Positions 23,053 to 32,860 of a DNA stretch of 64,000 nucleotides are shown here, piece after piece. Below the pieces are notes generated by a model. That model worked only from the letters and a program-made list of their open reading frames with translations. It did no database searches and was not told the origin of the DNA. Position 1 is the first letter of the stretch; every line of letters starts with the position of its first letter. Source of the stretch: Cristatella mucedo (taxonomy: Eukaryota > Bryozoa > Phylactolaemata > Cristatellidae). The stretch covers positions 931,501 through 995,500 of the forward strand of contig WPIO01000067.1 of assembly GCA_009760855.2 (NCBI GenBank), read 5' to 3'. The position numbers were made by a program, and so were the translations under genes.

Positions 23053-23343
23053 CTAATAGATCAAAATTAATACGTCAATAAATTTTTCTTTAGTTATTGT
23101 GTCATCATCTAATGCATCAACAATCTTTGAAACTAAGTTATGATTTCCTTGAAGAGTATATTTTTTCCTTCTAACAATTTGTGATATTGTACTATCTATT
23201 GAGATGATCATTGTTGCTCAACTTCCTAAAACAGTTACTACGTGAGAAAGGTCTTCATGTTTTGGAATGTAAGTACTTGTTACGGTTGTTGCAAGGGATA
23301 ATAAAATACCTATGAATTGAAAACAGTATTTAACTCTCATCAT
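23053..23343 (-). pseudogene. Small secreted-looking protein of the element
   Basis: The minus-strand frame starts with tandem ATGs (23,343) and a good signal peptide: a short basic start, then FIGILLSLATTVTS. It ends at TAG 23,053-23,055, giving 96 codons. One TGA (23,218-23,220, codon 42) interrupts it. The remainder is a soluble helical segment with DALDDDTITKEKFID. Its ATG overlaps the TGA of the upstream minus-strand gene as ATGA, a compact viral-type junction. No family recognised; an envelope or secreted factor is possible but not supported by any motif. Confidence 0.5.
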
Positions 23344-25873
23344 TTAGTTAAGCAGCTTTTAATTCTATCATTTTCTAAAAGCATTTTGTAATATTTATCA
23401 CTTGCATATTTACTTCGAAGGTCTGACATTTCCCTATGTTAATAATCAACTTTTTCAGTAATATATTTTGATATCCTATCATATATCTTAGAACAGTGAT
23501 ATTTACTTGTGTAACACTTTATCCTAAAACTAATAAGAATATTATCTTTAGGAAGTTATTTATTTAAGTTATCAAATTGATCTCCTATTATTAATATTGA
23601 TAATGCACTTTATAACGCGCCCTCAAAGAACCTAATCTCTTTCTAGGCTCTTTACATTTGCTGCAAAGTGAAATGTAATTGATTGGTAAGTAAAATCATG
23701 CTTGAAAAACAAACAAAATGAAAAATATGGTTAGGGGTGACATGCACAGGGTCAGCATGCAAATGTGGTTAGTGGCAGCATGCACAGTGTCAGCACGCAT
23801 AAGTGCATCAAGGAAGAATCACAGGGACCAGCTAAATGCTGTCCTAAATAGATGTGTTTTGAACTTCCTTTTAAATGTGCTCAGGTCAGGGGATGTTCTG
23901 ACGCAGGTCGGGAGGGAGTTCCAGGCTTTGGGAGCATACAAACTAAATGCACGGTCTCCAAAGAATTTAAAGTTTGTACGAGGTATTTCTAGACTGTTGG
24001 ATTCTGAAAAGCTGGTGGTACGATGCTTGGCCTGATGTGGTAGTATATCTAAGAAATAGGCTGGAGCCATTGAATGAAGGGACCTAAAAGTGAGCGACAA
24101 AACCTTGAAGTCAATCCGTTGCTTGACTGGTAGCCAGTGCAGGTCGGCGAGAAGTGGTGTAATGTGGCAGCTGCGACACTAACGACAGACAAGCCTAGCT
24201 GGAAAGTTTTGCACCAGCTGCCATCGCCTGACCACACATGCCGGTAGGCCAGTAAGCAGTGAGTTGCAGAAGTCAAGACGGGATGCAACGAACGCATCGA
24301 CCAACTTGGACGTGGTATCCTTATCTAAACAAGCCCAAATTTTAGCAATGTTATGTAGCTGAAAATAGGCAGATTTGACTGTGGAGTTGACATGGACGTC
24401 TAACGAGAGGTTGCTTTGGAATATGACACCTAGATTTCGAGCTGATTCAACTGGAGATATGCTGGCAGAGCCATTTTTAGAGTCATCCTTTCCACTCTCC
24501 GAATCACACTGGGTTTTCCCATAACTAGTAAGTGAGTTTTATCATAGGTTAGTTTTAGAAAATTTGCTGCCATCCATGTGCAGATGTCATCAATGCATGC
24601 AGCAAGTGAGTTGAGAGAATTTGAGGTGCTCTAAGGCTGGGAGAGACCAAAGCATAGGTACAACTGAGTGTCATCCGCATAGAAGTGAAAGCCTAGATTG
24701 TCCTTGGCAATCACATCAGCAAGAGGCAGAGTATAAACCGTGAAAAGAACCGGACCTAGCACTGAGCCCTGAGGTACTCCATATTTCAGAGGTACTTCTG
24801 ATGATCTTTGTCCATTCACGTCAATACTCTGGAGTCTCCCACTGAGATAGGAACTGAACCACTGCAGAGCAGTGCCAGTGATGCCCAGGCGAGATGAGAG
24901 GCGCTCTAGAAGAACTTTGTGATCGATGGTATGAAAAGCTGCCGAAAGATCGAGCAAAACAAGCAGAGACACTCTACCCATATCTGCATTCATAAGTAGG
25001 TCACTGTATACCCGAAGCAATGCTGACTCTGTGGAGTGATTCGCTCTAAAGCCAGACTGGAACTTACTGCCAAGGTGTGAAGTTTTGATATCTGAGTTCA
25101 GCTGGTCTGCCACGTCGCGTTCCAGTGTCTTTGATAGGAATGGTAGAAGGGAAAATGGGCAGTAGTTGCTTAAGTTCTCTTGGTCTAGTGTAGCTTTCTT
25201 GAGAAGTGGCCTGACTACAGCTCTTTTGAAAGGTGCTGGGGCATGACCTGAGGCTTAATGACATATTAATGATGTTTGTTATGCATGGCAGCAGCAGATC
25301 AATGCAACGTAGGAGCAGGAAAGTGGGAATAGGGTCCAGAGGACTTGTTGTCTTCTTTGATTGAGATACGAGCTTTTGGACTAGATCACTGGTGACCTGC
25401 TTAAATGCAGACATTGAGGTTTTTAATGAATAGAAATACCGTTGCTTCTTTAGTATCTCATTAGCAGTATAGGCAACATCTATTTCACCAAAAGTTCTCT
25501 TACAATGTTCTAAAGTAAAACGAAAACAAAGAAATTTATACTTTTTAACATATTCTTCCGTTACTTTCAATATATAATCTAATGAAGTAGTAAATAATGT
25601 TTCCGTATCTTTGTTGGAAATAGAACCAGTTTTTAACTCATGTATAATAGTATCTTCACCATAGTCAACAGAAAAATTATCCTCATTTAATATAGGTAAA
25701 TCATTAATCTTTGCTATTAGTGTATTTATATCAAGGTATGAAATAGGAAAATGAAAAACACGTGGCGTATTATCATACAGTTTATTCAAAGATGGTTTAT
25801 TTCCAAACTTTATTTCATATAATGATGCAATCCTTTTAGCATATTGATTAAACGTTTCACCATCACGTCGCAT
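23340..25873 (-). pseudogene. Right-end gene of the element, split by a LINE
   Basis: The N-terminal piece (25,873 down to about 25,433) starts MRRDGETF, within the right TIR, and runs about 145 codons without a stop. A related but ATA-started extension (25,897) matches the polymerase's MSQN start. A LINE then interrupts the gene. The C-terminal piece (about 23,590-23,340) contains KCYTSKYHCSKIYDRISKY and ends in a TGA overlapping the next gene's ATG. It holds two TAA codons (near 23,555 and 23,435). Beyond the shared first 20 or so residues it does not resemble the polymerase. No domain is recognised, and function is unknown. Confidence 0.55.
23590..25432 (-). mobile_element. L2/CR1-type LINE, 5'-truncated, inserted in the right-end gene
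   Basis: The best-preserved RT in the window. The minus-strand frame 25,113-24,631 carries the LDLSAAFHTIDHKVLLERL region, GVPQGSVLGP, and the FYADDTQLY catalytic box (near 24,675-24,700), with all three Asp-rich motifs. Downstream follow the thumb, the C-terminal motif (frame 24,100-23,819), the 3' UTR and the hairpin tail at about 23,600-23,650. The 5' side starts in the RT linker (KTSMSAFKQVTSDLV). Several frameshifts and stops (for example near 24,630) make it inactive. A long frame running from the element's gene into the LINE is a chance fusion. Confidence 0.93.
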
Positions 25874-26133
25874 AAAGCAATCACTGTTTTGAGATATATA
25901 TAAAGATCAAAAAATTTTATTCAATTGAAAATAAGTATCTTCGAATGTATCTGTAAGTAGATATAAAATGAAGGGTGTGGAGAATAGTGCCTCGAGAATA
26001 ACGGCAGCCATTAAATAAATCGTACGACGAGAAACGATCGAGCGGAAGCGAGATTGGTAATCGGAGGACGATTTCTTTAATTGATGACGTCATTCGATGA
26101 GCCCTGGGCTCCATGCCATTCATTATATATCTA
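25850..26133 (-). repeat. Right terminal inverted repeat of the element
   Basis: Reverse complement of the left TIR, running inward from CATTATATATCTA at 26,121-26,133. It shares ATGAATGGCATG, the TGACGTCA site, CGTTTCTCGTCG, and TATCTCAAAAC plus the first codons of the inward gene. The start codon position equivalent to the polymerase ATG reads ATA here. Confidence 0.85.
26085..26092. promoter_or_regulatory. TGACGTCA (CRE/ATF-type) palindrome in right TIR
   Basis: Mirror of the left-end site, in the same context GAATGACGTCATCAATT when read from the right end. It sits about 190-210 bp upstream of the inward gene's start, the same order as on the left. Confidence 0.5.
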
Positions 26134-26404
26134 CTAGGCTACGTGATAGCCACTCGCAGGCGGTACACGTCAGCTCCGCCCCTCGCGAGCAGCCGGTCGT
26201 AGATGCTGCCCACCTTCAGGATAGGCGGGGCACCGCTCCCACTGTCAGATGTTTCACGTAGGTCACCTTCATGGGTGCCACTGATAGCCGGTCTTGTGCC
26301 CTCGTCGCCGGCCTATCCCGCCCTGCGAGAAACACTCGGGCTTATTATGACCTTGCCGTACTCGAGTTCCACTCCTCCGAGACGATCTCACGGTTGTGCT
26401 GCTC
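26134..26404. other. GC-rich island, left part
   Basis: Base composition changes sharply at the element boundary to GC-rich, CpG-containing sequence (for example CGCCCCTCGCGAGC). It contains short open frames in several phases, none recognisable. It belongs with 26,790-27,560, from which a LINE separates it. Confidence 0.5.
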
Positions 26405-26783
26405 TGCACTCTGCAACGCGACTCTCTCGCAGGTGCTCCCAAAGCTTGGAACTCCCTCCCGACCTGCGTCAGAACATCCCCTGACCTGACCACATTTAAA
26501 AGGAACCTAAAAACACACCTATTTAGGACAGCATTTAGTGGATCCCTGCGATTCGTCCTTCACGTACTTATGCGTGCTGACACTGTGCATGCTGCCACTA
26601 ACCACATTTGCATGCTGACCCTGTGCATGTCACCCCTAACCATATTTTTCATTTTGTTTGTTTTTCAAGCATGATTTTACTTACCATTTAATTGCATTTC
26701 CCTTTGCAGCAAATGTAAAGCGCCTAGAAAAAGATTAAGTTCTCTTAGGGCGCTTTGTCAAGTACATTATTATTATTATTATT
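26405..26783 (+). mobile_element. L2/CR1-type LINE 3' fragment in the GC-rich island
   Basis: Starts in the LINE's C-terminal motif (PKAWNSLPTCVRTSPDL), runs through the 3' UTR and the AAAGCGCC...GGGCGCTTT hairpin, and ends in ATTATTATT. AGGTGCTC occurs at both junctions and is a plausible short target duplication. Confidence 0.92.
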
Positions 26784-26789
26784 GTTATA

Positions 26790-27560
26790 GGTGCTCTTCG
26801 CCGCCGCAATGCTCTCGCCGCTGCGCTTTGCCACAGCGAAGCTCTCGCCGCTGCGCTTTGCCACAGCGAAGCTCTCGCCGCTTCGCTCGCGGGCAGCGTG
26901 CACCCCATCGCACGCTGCTTTCGCTTTGCCGCTGACCGCTATCTCGCGGTGTTCCTCCGCGCTCTGCACCGAGAAGCTGGTGCCGGTGCTCTTCACCGCC
27001 GAGACGCTCTCGGCGGCGCTGCTCTCCGCGGCCGCTGAGATGCTCTCCGCGGCCGCTACGACGCTCTCGCCGCTGCGCCTCGCAGCCAAGACGTCGCTCT
27101 CGCGGTCTGCCAGCGCCTAGTCGCAGGCAGACCGCGAGATCGCCGCTGACATCTCGCGCTGCTCCTTTGCACACTACGCCGAGACGCTCGTGCGGGTGCT
27201 CTTCACCACCAAGAAGCTCTCGTCCCTGCGCTCCGCGGCCGAGACTATGCACGCTTTTCGGCACTCTTTGCTGCATCTGAGATGCTCTCCGCGGCCGCTG
27301 CGACGACGCTCTCGTGCTTCGCCACCGAGACGTCGCTCGCTTGGGCCGTCTGCATCTATTCGCAGACAACTATCGCCTGGCCGCTGATCACTACCACCTC
27401 GCCGTCGGAGGCCGTCACATGCTGCACCTGCTTTACCTCCGGCTACTGCCGCTGCGCACTAACTTTATCCTGGTGGTTTGCGGCTGTTTCGGCTACTATG
27501 TTGGAAGCGGTCCCATGCCCGCTTGCTCCACCGATATTGCAGCCGGATAGTTGCGGCAGC
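26790..27560. repeat. GC-rich island with tandem repeats, open on both strands
   Basis: A 30-bp unit beginning GCTCTCGCCGCTGCGCTTTG is repeated just over twice at about 26,809-26,890. Looser variants (GAGACGCTCTCG, GATGCTCTCCGCGGCCGCT) recur to about 27,310. Because TA dinucleotides are rare, frames over 100 codons are open on both strands (plus 26,791-27,120; minus 26,785-27,369). Their Ala/Leu/Arg/Ser composition suggests they are by-products of composition. A diverged minisatellite, CpG island or GC-rich exon are all possible. Confidence 0.5.
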
Positions 27561-28108
27561 TGAATGAGTTCCGCTCGTCTGTCAGGCTACAGCATCTGCC
27601 ATTGATAGACATCAGCTCAATCGGTCGTGAAGCTTTTTATTTCTCGTCAATTACTAATACGACGCGTAAAGTAGTTGTGTGGATAAGTGTCGTTGGCTGA
27701 GCTGATCTATTTATTCTGCTTTATTTTTCCGCGACTAGTTTTAGCACTTGCTAAGGCTGCACTGCATAATTATAGGCAATATTGCACGTCCCACATCGCC
27801 GAAAATAAGCACACCATATTGTGGATGCTTTTGTCATAACTGCCGCCCAGTGTTGTGGCTGCTGATTTATACCAGCTGCTATCGTGAGGTCAGAGTTATT
27901 TACGCAAAATTAGAAAGTGCATCGGTTTCGATACTTCTCTAATTTGGAGAAAACCTTTAATTTTCCGTTCTTTTGAAGGTCAACTACGGACGGAATGAAC
28001 ATAAATTGGCTACCTGTCCTATTATTTAGAATTTTTATTTGTATACAATATTGTTAATAAAACATAATAATAAATATATTTATGTAATAAATATAATAAT
28101 ATATTTCA
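27561..28108. other. No gene recognised
   Basis: Composition returns to AT-rich, with ATAATA runs towards the right end. No coding signal. Confidence 0.55.
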
Positions 28109-28157
28109 TTTTTAAAGCGCCCCAAGAGAGCGTAATCTCTATTTAGGCGCTTCACAT
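28109..28157 (-). mobile_element. LINE 3' hairpin relic (minus)
   Basis: AAAGCGCCCCAAGAGAGCG followed by TCTCTATTTAGGCGCTT is the reverse form of the LINE family 3' hairpin with an AT-rich flank on the tail side. Only the hairpin remains. Confidence 0.6.
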
Positions 28158-28160
28158 ATG

Positions 28161-28237
28161 CCTCGGTGCTCGAGCCCACGACCTCAGTCAGACCTTGGTC
28201 GGGGCGAGCACCTTAATCGCTAGACCAAACCAGCATG
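28161..28237 (-). mobile_element. tRNA-like promoter (second SINE type)
   Basis: Read on the minus strand it gives TGGTCTAGCGATTAAGG (A box region) and GGGCTCGAGCACC (B-box-like) at tRNA spacing. It abuts the LINE hairpin relic, the arrangement of a SINE that borrows a LINE tail. Its promoter differs from the main SINE family. No cloverleaf supports a functional tRNA. Confidence 0.6.
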
Positions 28238-28621
28238 TTATTATAAAAAATATTATAAACTATATTCTTAATATAAAATAGTATAAACAATATTTATTCA
28301 ATAAATATTAAACAACATTTTTTTAAACAAATTCCATAGAAATTTTTTCTTTTATTCGTTACTCGTACTTGACTTTGATTACAATAAGTCTAGCCACAAT
28401 AACAGGCAATAAGTCATGGGAGAGTGACTACAAAGTTTGTATACATGCTAGTATTTTCGTTTTCGTGTGTGCTCCTTTGTGTTTCCTGCGATATGCTCAT
28501 GGTTATATACATAATTTTCTTTGTTATGTGCGGTTTGACGACCATATGAAAACAAGCTCCTTATGTTTACACCGTGTTTTCTTTCAGGATTTTAAAAGTA
28601 AAGCGTTTTAGAGTAGTTTGT
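28238..28621. other. No gene recognised
   Basis: AT-rich spacer with one 80-codon frame of hydrophobic composition and no homology I recognise. Confidence 0.5.
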
Positions 28622-29153
28622 GAACCAACGGATTGACTTCAAGGATTTGTCGCTCACTTTTAGGTCCCTTCATTCTATGGCTCAAGCCTATCTTTCAGAT
28701 ATACTACCCCATCAGGCCAAGCATCGTAACACCCGCTTTTCAGAATCCAACAGTCTAGAAACACCTCGTACAAACCTTAAATCCTTTGGAGACCGTGCAT
28801 TTAGTTTGTATGCTCCCAAAGCCTGGAACTCCCTCCCGACCTGCCTCAGAACATCCCCTGACCTGAGCACATTTAAAAGGAACCTACAAACACACCTATT
28901 TAGGACAGCATTTAGCGGGTCCCTGTGATTCTTCCTTGATGTGCTTATGCGTGCTGACACTGTGCATGCTGCCACTAACCACATTTGTATGCTGACCCTG
29001 TGCATGTCACCCCTAACCATGTTTTTCATTTTGTTTGTTTTTCAAGCATGATTTTACTTAACATTCAATTGCATTTCACTTTGCAGTAAATGTTAAGCGC
29101 CTAGAGAGAGATTAAGTTCTCTGAGGGCGCTTTATCAAGTGAATTATTATTAT
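28622..29153 (+). mobile_element. L2/CR1-type LINE 3' fragment
   Basis: An almost clean copy of the last 100 codons of the LINE ORF (28,620-28,928, with FGDRAFSLYAPKAWNSLPT). It is followed by the 3' UTR, the AGCGCCTAGAGAGAG...GGGCGCTTT hairpin and an ATTATT tail. The open C-terminal frame suggests a relatively young insertion. Confidence 0.93.
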
Positions 29154-30305
29154 TATATGTATATATACTAACACAATGAAGTTTTGCAAAATTTGAAATG
29201 CCATAATGACTGAAAATTCCACCTTTGCTCTTAGAGGATTAAATTAATCAGCAGCTCGAACTCTACTTCAAACTCACAACGTAGACGACATGCACGGCGT
29301 ATTGTATATGTTAGCCAGAAGAACAACCCAGTATACGATCCTCGTATGCATTGCTTTATATAAGGCATCTGGCTTGCTTTATATGCCTAGTCTTTCGAAA
29401 GTCTGCATAAACTGCTACTGTGCATCACATCACATGCCGAGAGTCATTAAGTGCGATATGCGTACCTGACGACATTTCGAATTATATTTTGAGCTGAAAA
29501 CTCCTTGTCCATCTAAGTAGACAGTCTCCGTCGATCGCATGCTTGAGCTACGATTAAACGTCATTAGTTGGCTAGCATTTAGTGTCCTTGAGAGTTGTTG
29601 CAAGTGTTTCAGATTTTACTCGCGAACACATTACATGTCTTCGTACACAGGCTGAGTATATGCTTGATGCATGTCTACTTTTTCTGGTGACAAACGTATC
29701 GTCAAGCTCAGACGATGCTGGCTCTGAGCTTGAACTTCTCTTATCTACGTGCTGCACTTTCTTCTTCAGGCCAGCGTCTTCGTAGGCTAAGACGTGAGCA
29801 TCCGTATTCTACTTCTTCAAATTAGACGCCAGCCTCTATTGTTTCGGCATAGCAATAACGACAGCTTAGGTTATAAGACGCCCTAAGATTGTGCGCCTCT
29901 GCAAAAAAATCAACGATGTAACTATTGCTAATTTCTTCTTCAAAATATTGCGGATGAGAGGCTCTAGTACTGTGTTTTGTGTTTCTATCTGTTCCTGGAA
30001 CTGGGAGCTGTTGTGCTTTTGCATGTTACCATGATTCTTCTTCGGTTTACACACGTTGCGTGTTTCATACTTATATGTCCGTGTATTTCATAAGATTGTC
30101 TATATGCATGCTTATGTGTATTTGCTCGCCATGTTTGTGCCCCGGTACATTTCGTGTGTTCGTTGTGTATGGGCGCCGGGGTTCACGTTTGCATTCGTAA
30201 ACGCTTGTGTGCTAGCTGAAGATATGTGTGCATGCAAAGCTAGTATTGCTCATTTGGGGCGGTCTGAATCGGTCAGCTTTGACCTAGATTTTCTGCTTTG
30301 TGCTT

Positions 30306-30306
<1 letters not shown>
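29154..30306. other. No gene recognised
   Basis: About 1.15 kb without recognisable genes or repeats; only short frames in all phases. Confidence 0.5.

Positions 30307-30360
<54 letters not shown>
30307..30360. repeat. (CA)n(TA)n microsatellite
   Basis: CACACACA followed by about 24 TA units. Confidence 0.95.
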
Positions 30361-30361
<1 letters not shown>

Positions 30362-30469
30362 GTGTTATCTGCCACGTAATGGCTATGGTGGAGTCCCCAA
30401 AATTGGAGAGCTAAGCATTAAAAGTCGGTACTGCCAGCATACTGAGAAGTGCATTAATTGTTGCATGTG

Positions 30470-30556
30470 TTGTTGAATGGTATAGCAAATTTGTTGTCCT
30501 TGGAGGTCATGAAGACACGAGGAGGCTGAAGCTGGTGCGGTAGTTCATTAAGGTTA
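30470..30556 (-). repeat. Unclassified repeat R1, partial copy 2
   Basis: Resembles the right part of the copy at 10,360-10,800: a TAGCAAATTTGT block, then GGAGGTCATGA, ACGAGGAGG, and GCGGTAGTTCATTAAGG. It ends where that copy shows GCCGCAGTTCCGTTAGG. Confidence 0.45.
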
Positions 30557-30714
30557 ATAATAATAATTATAATCATGTACACGGTGTAAATTATATATTA
30601 TAGATATTGTAATTATAATTATCATTATAGTTATTATGCAATGGTATACATGATGCAATACTGTTTTTATAGCATTCCAACTGCCTAATACATTTATAAG
30701 AGTGTTGCATCGGC

Positions 30715-32860
30715 TTCAAAGGAAGGGTGATTGAATGGTCAGTGGTAGCATGCCCGATAGCAACAAACATGAAGTGATATAGATGAGATGCACAGGGTTA
30801 GCATGCCAATATGGTCAGTGGTGGCATAGACGGTGTCAGTAAGCAGAACCACACAAAGGTGAATCAAATGGACTGAACAAATACTGTGACTAATTGATGT
30901 GCTCAGCTTCTTTATAAATTTGATCAAGTCATGGGATGTCGTGCCGCCAGTTAAAAGTGAGCTCCTGGCTTTGGGAGCATACGAACTCAAGGTATGGTAT
31001 CCTACGGATTTGAGTTTCCTATGAGGTGTAAGAGTTGCATTTTGTTTGCAGAAAATCAAAGGCTTAGAAAGAGATTTAGTTCTCTGAGGGGTCTTTATCA
31101 AGTTCATTACTATAACTATTCTAATTAAAAGTAAACGGTCAGAATCCGAAAAACTAGTAGTAAGATGATTTGCTTGGTGAGGGAGCAGATCTGATTGAAG
31201 GCTGAAGCCAAAGAATGAAGAGATCTAAAAGTGAGTGACAACACCTCGATATCGATGCATAGCTTGACTGGGAGCCAATGTAATAAGCTAGAAGTGGTGC
31301 GATGTGGTAGCTGCGAAGCTCACGACAGACAAGCCTAGCTGCAGAGTTTTGCATCAGCAGTAAGGATCTGATTGCACAGCCGCTAGACCAGCAAGTAGTG
31401 AGTTACAGAAGTCGAGGCGGCATTTCAGAAATCCATGGAATAAATTATTTTCTGCCTATAGATGCCCATATTTTAGCAACAGTGTGTAATTTAAAGTAGG
31501 AAAGTTTTACTTTGGAGTGAATTTGGTAAGCTAATGAAAGGTCTGTTTGGAATGTGTCACCTAGATTGCTTGCAAGCTCAGCAAGGGATATCATGCCAGA
31601 TTTGATTGCAAGCGTTTTTTTACTGTTTCTTAACCAGGCGTGGTTTTCCCCCAGCTAGTACACTGGTTTTATCATCATTCAATTTAAAAATGTTTGTTGC
31701 AATCAGTCACCGGATGCAATAAATAATTCAGCAAGGAAGATGGGAGAACTCGTCTTGCTGCAGTGTCAGGATGGATCAAAGCGAAAGTACAACTGGGTTT
31801 TATCGGCATATAATTGAAAACATTTTTTGGCGCCTGGCTAATACATTGGCAAGAGGAAGACTATAAACCTTGAAAACAACTGGACCAAGAACAGAGCCCT
31901 GAGGTAACAATGATGATTTTTGTCCATTCATGCCGTTACCAGTGAGTTTCTTACTGAGAAAGAACCTCGACAGTTGCAGCTCAGTACAAGAGACGCTCGA
32001 TTGAAATCAGAGGCGCTCGAGGAGAACTTAGGTCTTGACAGTATCGAAAGCTCCGAAAGATCGAGCAAAGCAAGAACAGAGATACTCTACGTAAGTCTGA
32101 ATTCCAAAGTAGGTCATTCAACGCCCACAAAAATGCCCACTCTGTCAAGTGGTTAGCTCTTAAACTAGATTGGAACTCGTTATCAAGGTTTGAAGTTTCA
32201 CTATATGAGTTCAGCTGGTCAGCCAAGACTCATTTTAGTACTTTAGATGGGAGCGTTAGAAAGGATACTGGACAGACCTTACTCAAGTTCCCTCGATCTA
32301 GGGTTGATTATATGAGTAGTGGCCTAACTATATCCTTTTCACAACATGCTTTGGCAAGAACTGTCGCTAAAGATAAATGTACGATGTTTAGGGGTCAGCA
32401 GATTTATGCATCGTAGAAGCACAACAGTGGTCTGGAGGACTAGTAGAGAACTTTGTCATTAGTGGTCTGCTTGGATGTAAGCATTGTTGTGCAGCATGGA
32501 GTTGAGAAACGGTATTACAGTGGGGTTGCTGCCATTCTAAGGATGGAATTTCTTATCTTGCCTATCTTGCTGAAAATGAAGCTAGAGAAGCGATCGGCTA
32601 CATCGTCGCAGGGACTACTAGGTAATGAGCTATCCTGGGAACGATTAAGGATACGGTTGATTGTAGACATCATCACTTTTGTATTGTGCACTTGAGATTC
32701 AAAAAGGCCTTAATGCAACCTAGACTCGGCCTTTGCTATGATGGACTTGGTACAATTTACAACAGTCTAAGTATGCCTAGCTATAGACACCCAGTCCTGA
32801 TCTTTTGAATGTTATTTCAAGCTTGAGCTTAGTAGACAGAGCTTTTTCAATGTCTGCAGT
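30715..32860 (-). mobile_element. L2/CR1-type LINE, old rearranged copy (minus)
   Basis: A minus-strand LINE with many indels, spanning the 3' UTR-like part (30,740-30,860), C-terminal motif, RT (31,850-32,230, with CAGTTCAGCTGGTCAGCCAAG) and the upstream linker (to about 32,700, TTGATTGTAGACATCATCA). A plus-oriented 3' tail with hairpin (about 31,045-31,115) sits inside it, so at least two insertions or an inversion are involved. No frame is open. Confidence 0.75.

Larger units (their letters stand above)
14451..26133 (+). mobile_element. Polinton/Maverick-adintovirus-like element, bounded by TIRs, with nested insertions
   Basis: The limits are set by two inverted copies of one sequence at 14,451-14,775 and 25,850-26,133. 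Between them lie a protein-primed family B DNA polymerase, several small genes on both strands, and an rve-type integrase with an intact D,D,E set. This combination defines Polintons and adintoviruses. A SINE (15,512-15,690) and two LINEs (20,933-21,425 and 23,590-25,432) inserted later; without them it is roughly 9 kb, short for the group. Polymerase, integrase and other frames carry stops and frameshifts, so it is a dead copy. No convincing 6-bp target duplication is visible (flanks GGCAAT and CTAGGC differ). No certain major capsid gene is recognised. Confidence 0.85.

Noticed and set aside
25064-25873. A single 269-codon minus-strand gene
   Set aside because: It is a chance fusion: the first part is the element's right-end gene, and the rest (from about 25,432) is LINE sequence read in a continuing frame.
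14445-26139. A 6-bp target-site duplication flanking the element
   Set aside because: The flanking hexamers (GGCAAT and CTAGGC) do not match; shifting the boundary by a few bases does not help.
26785-27369. 194-codon Arg/Glu-rich minus-strand protein
   Set aside because: All frames of this GC-rich repeat are open because TA is rare; composition is repetitive and no domain is visible.
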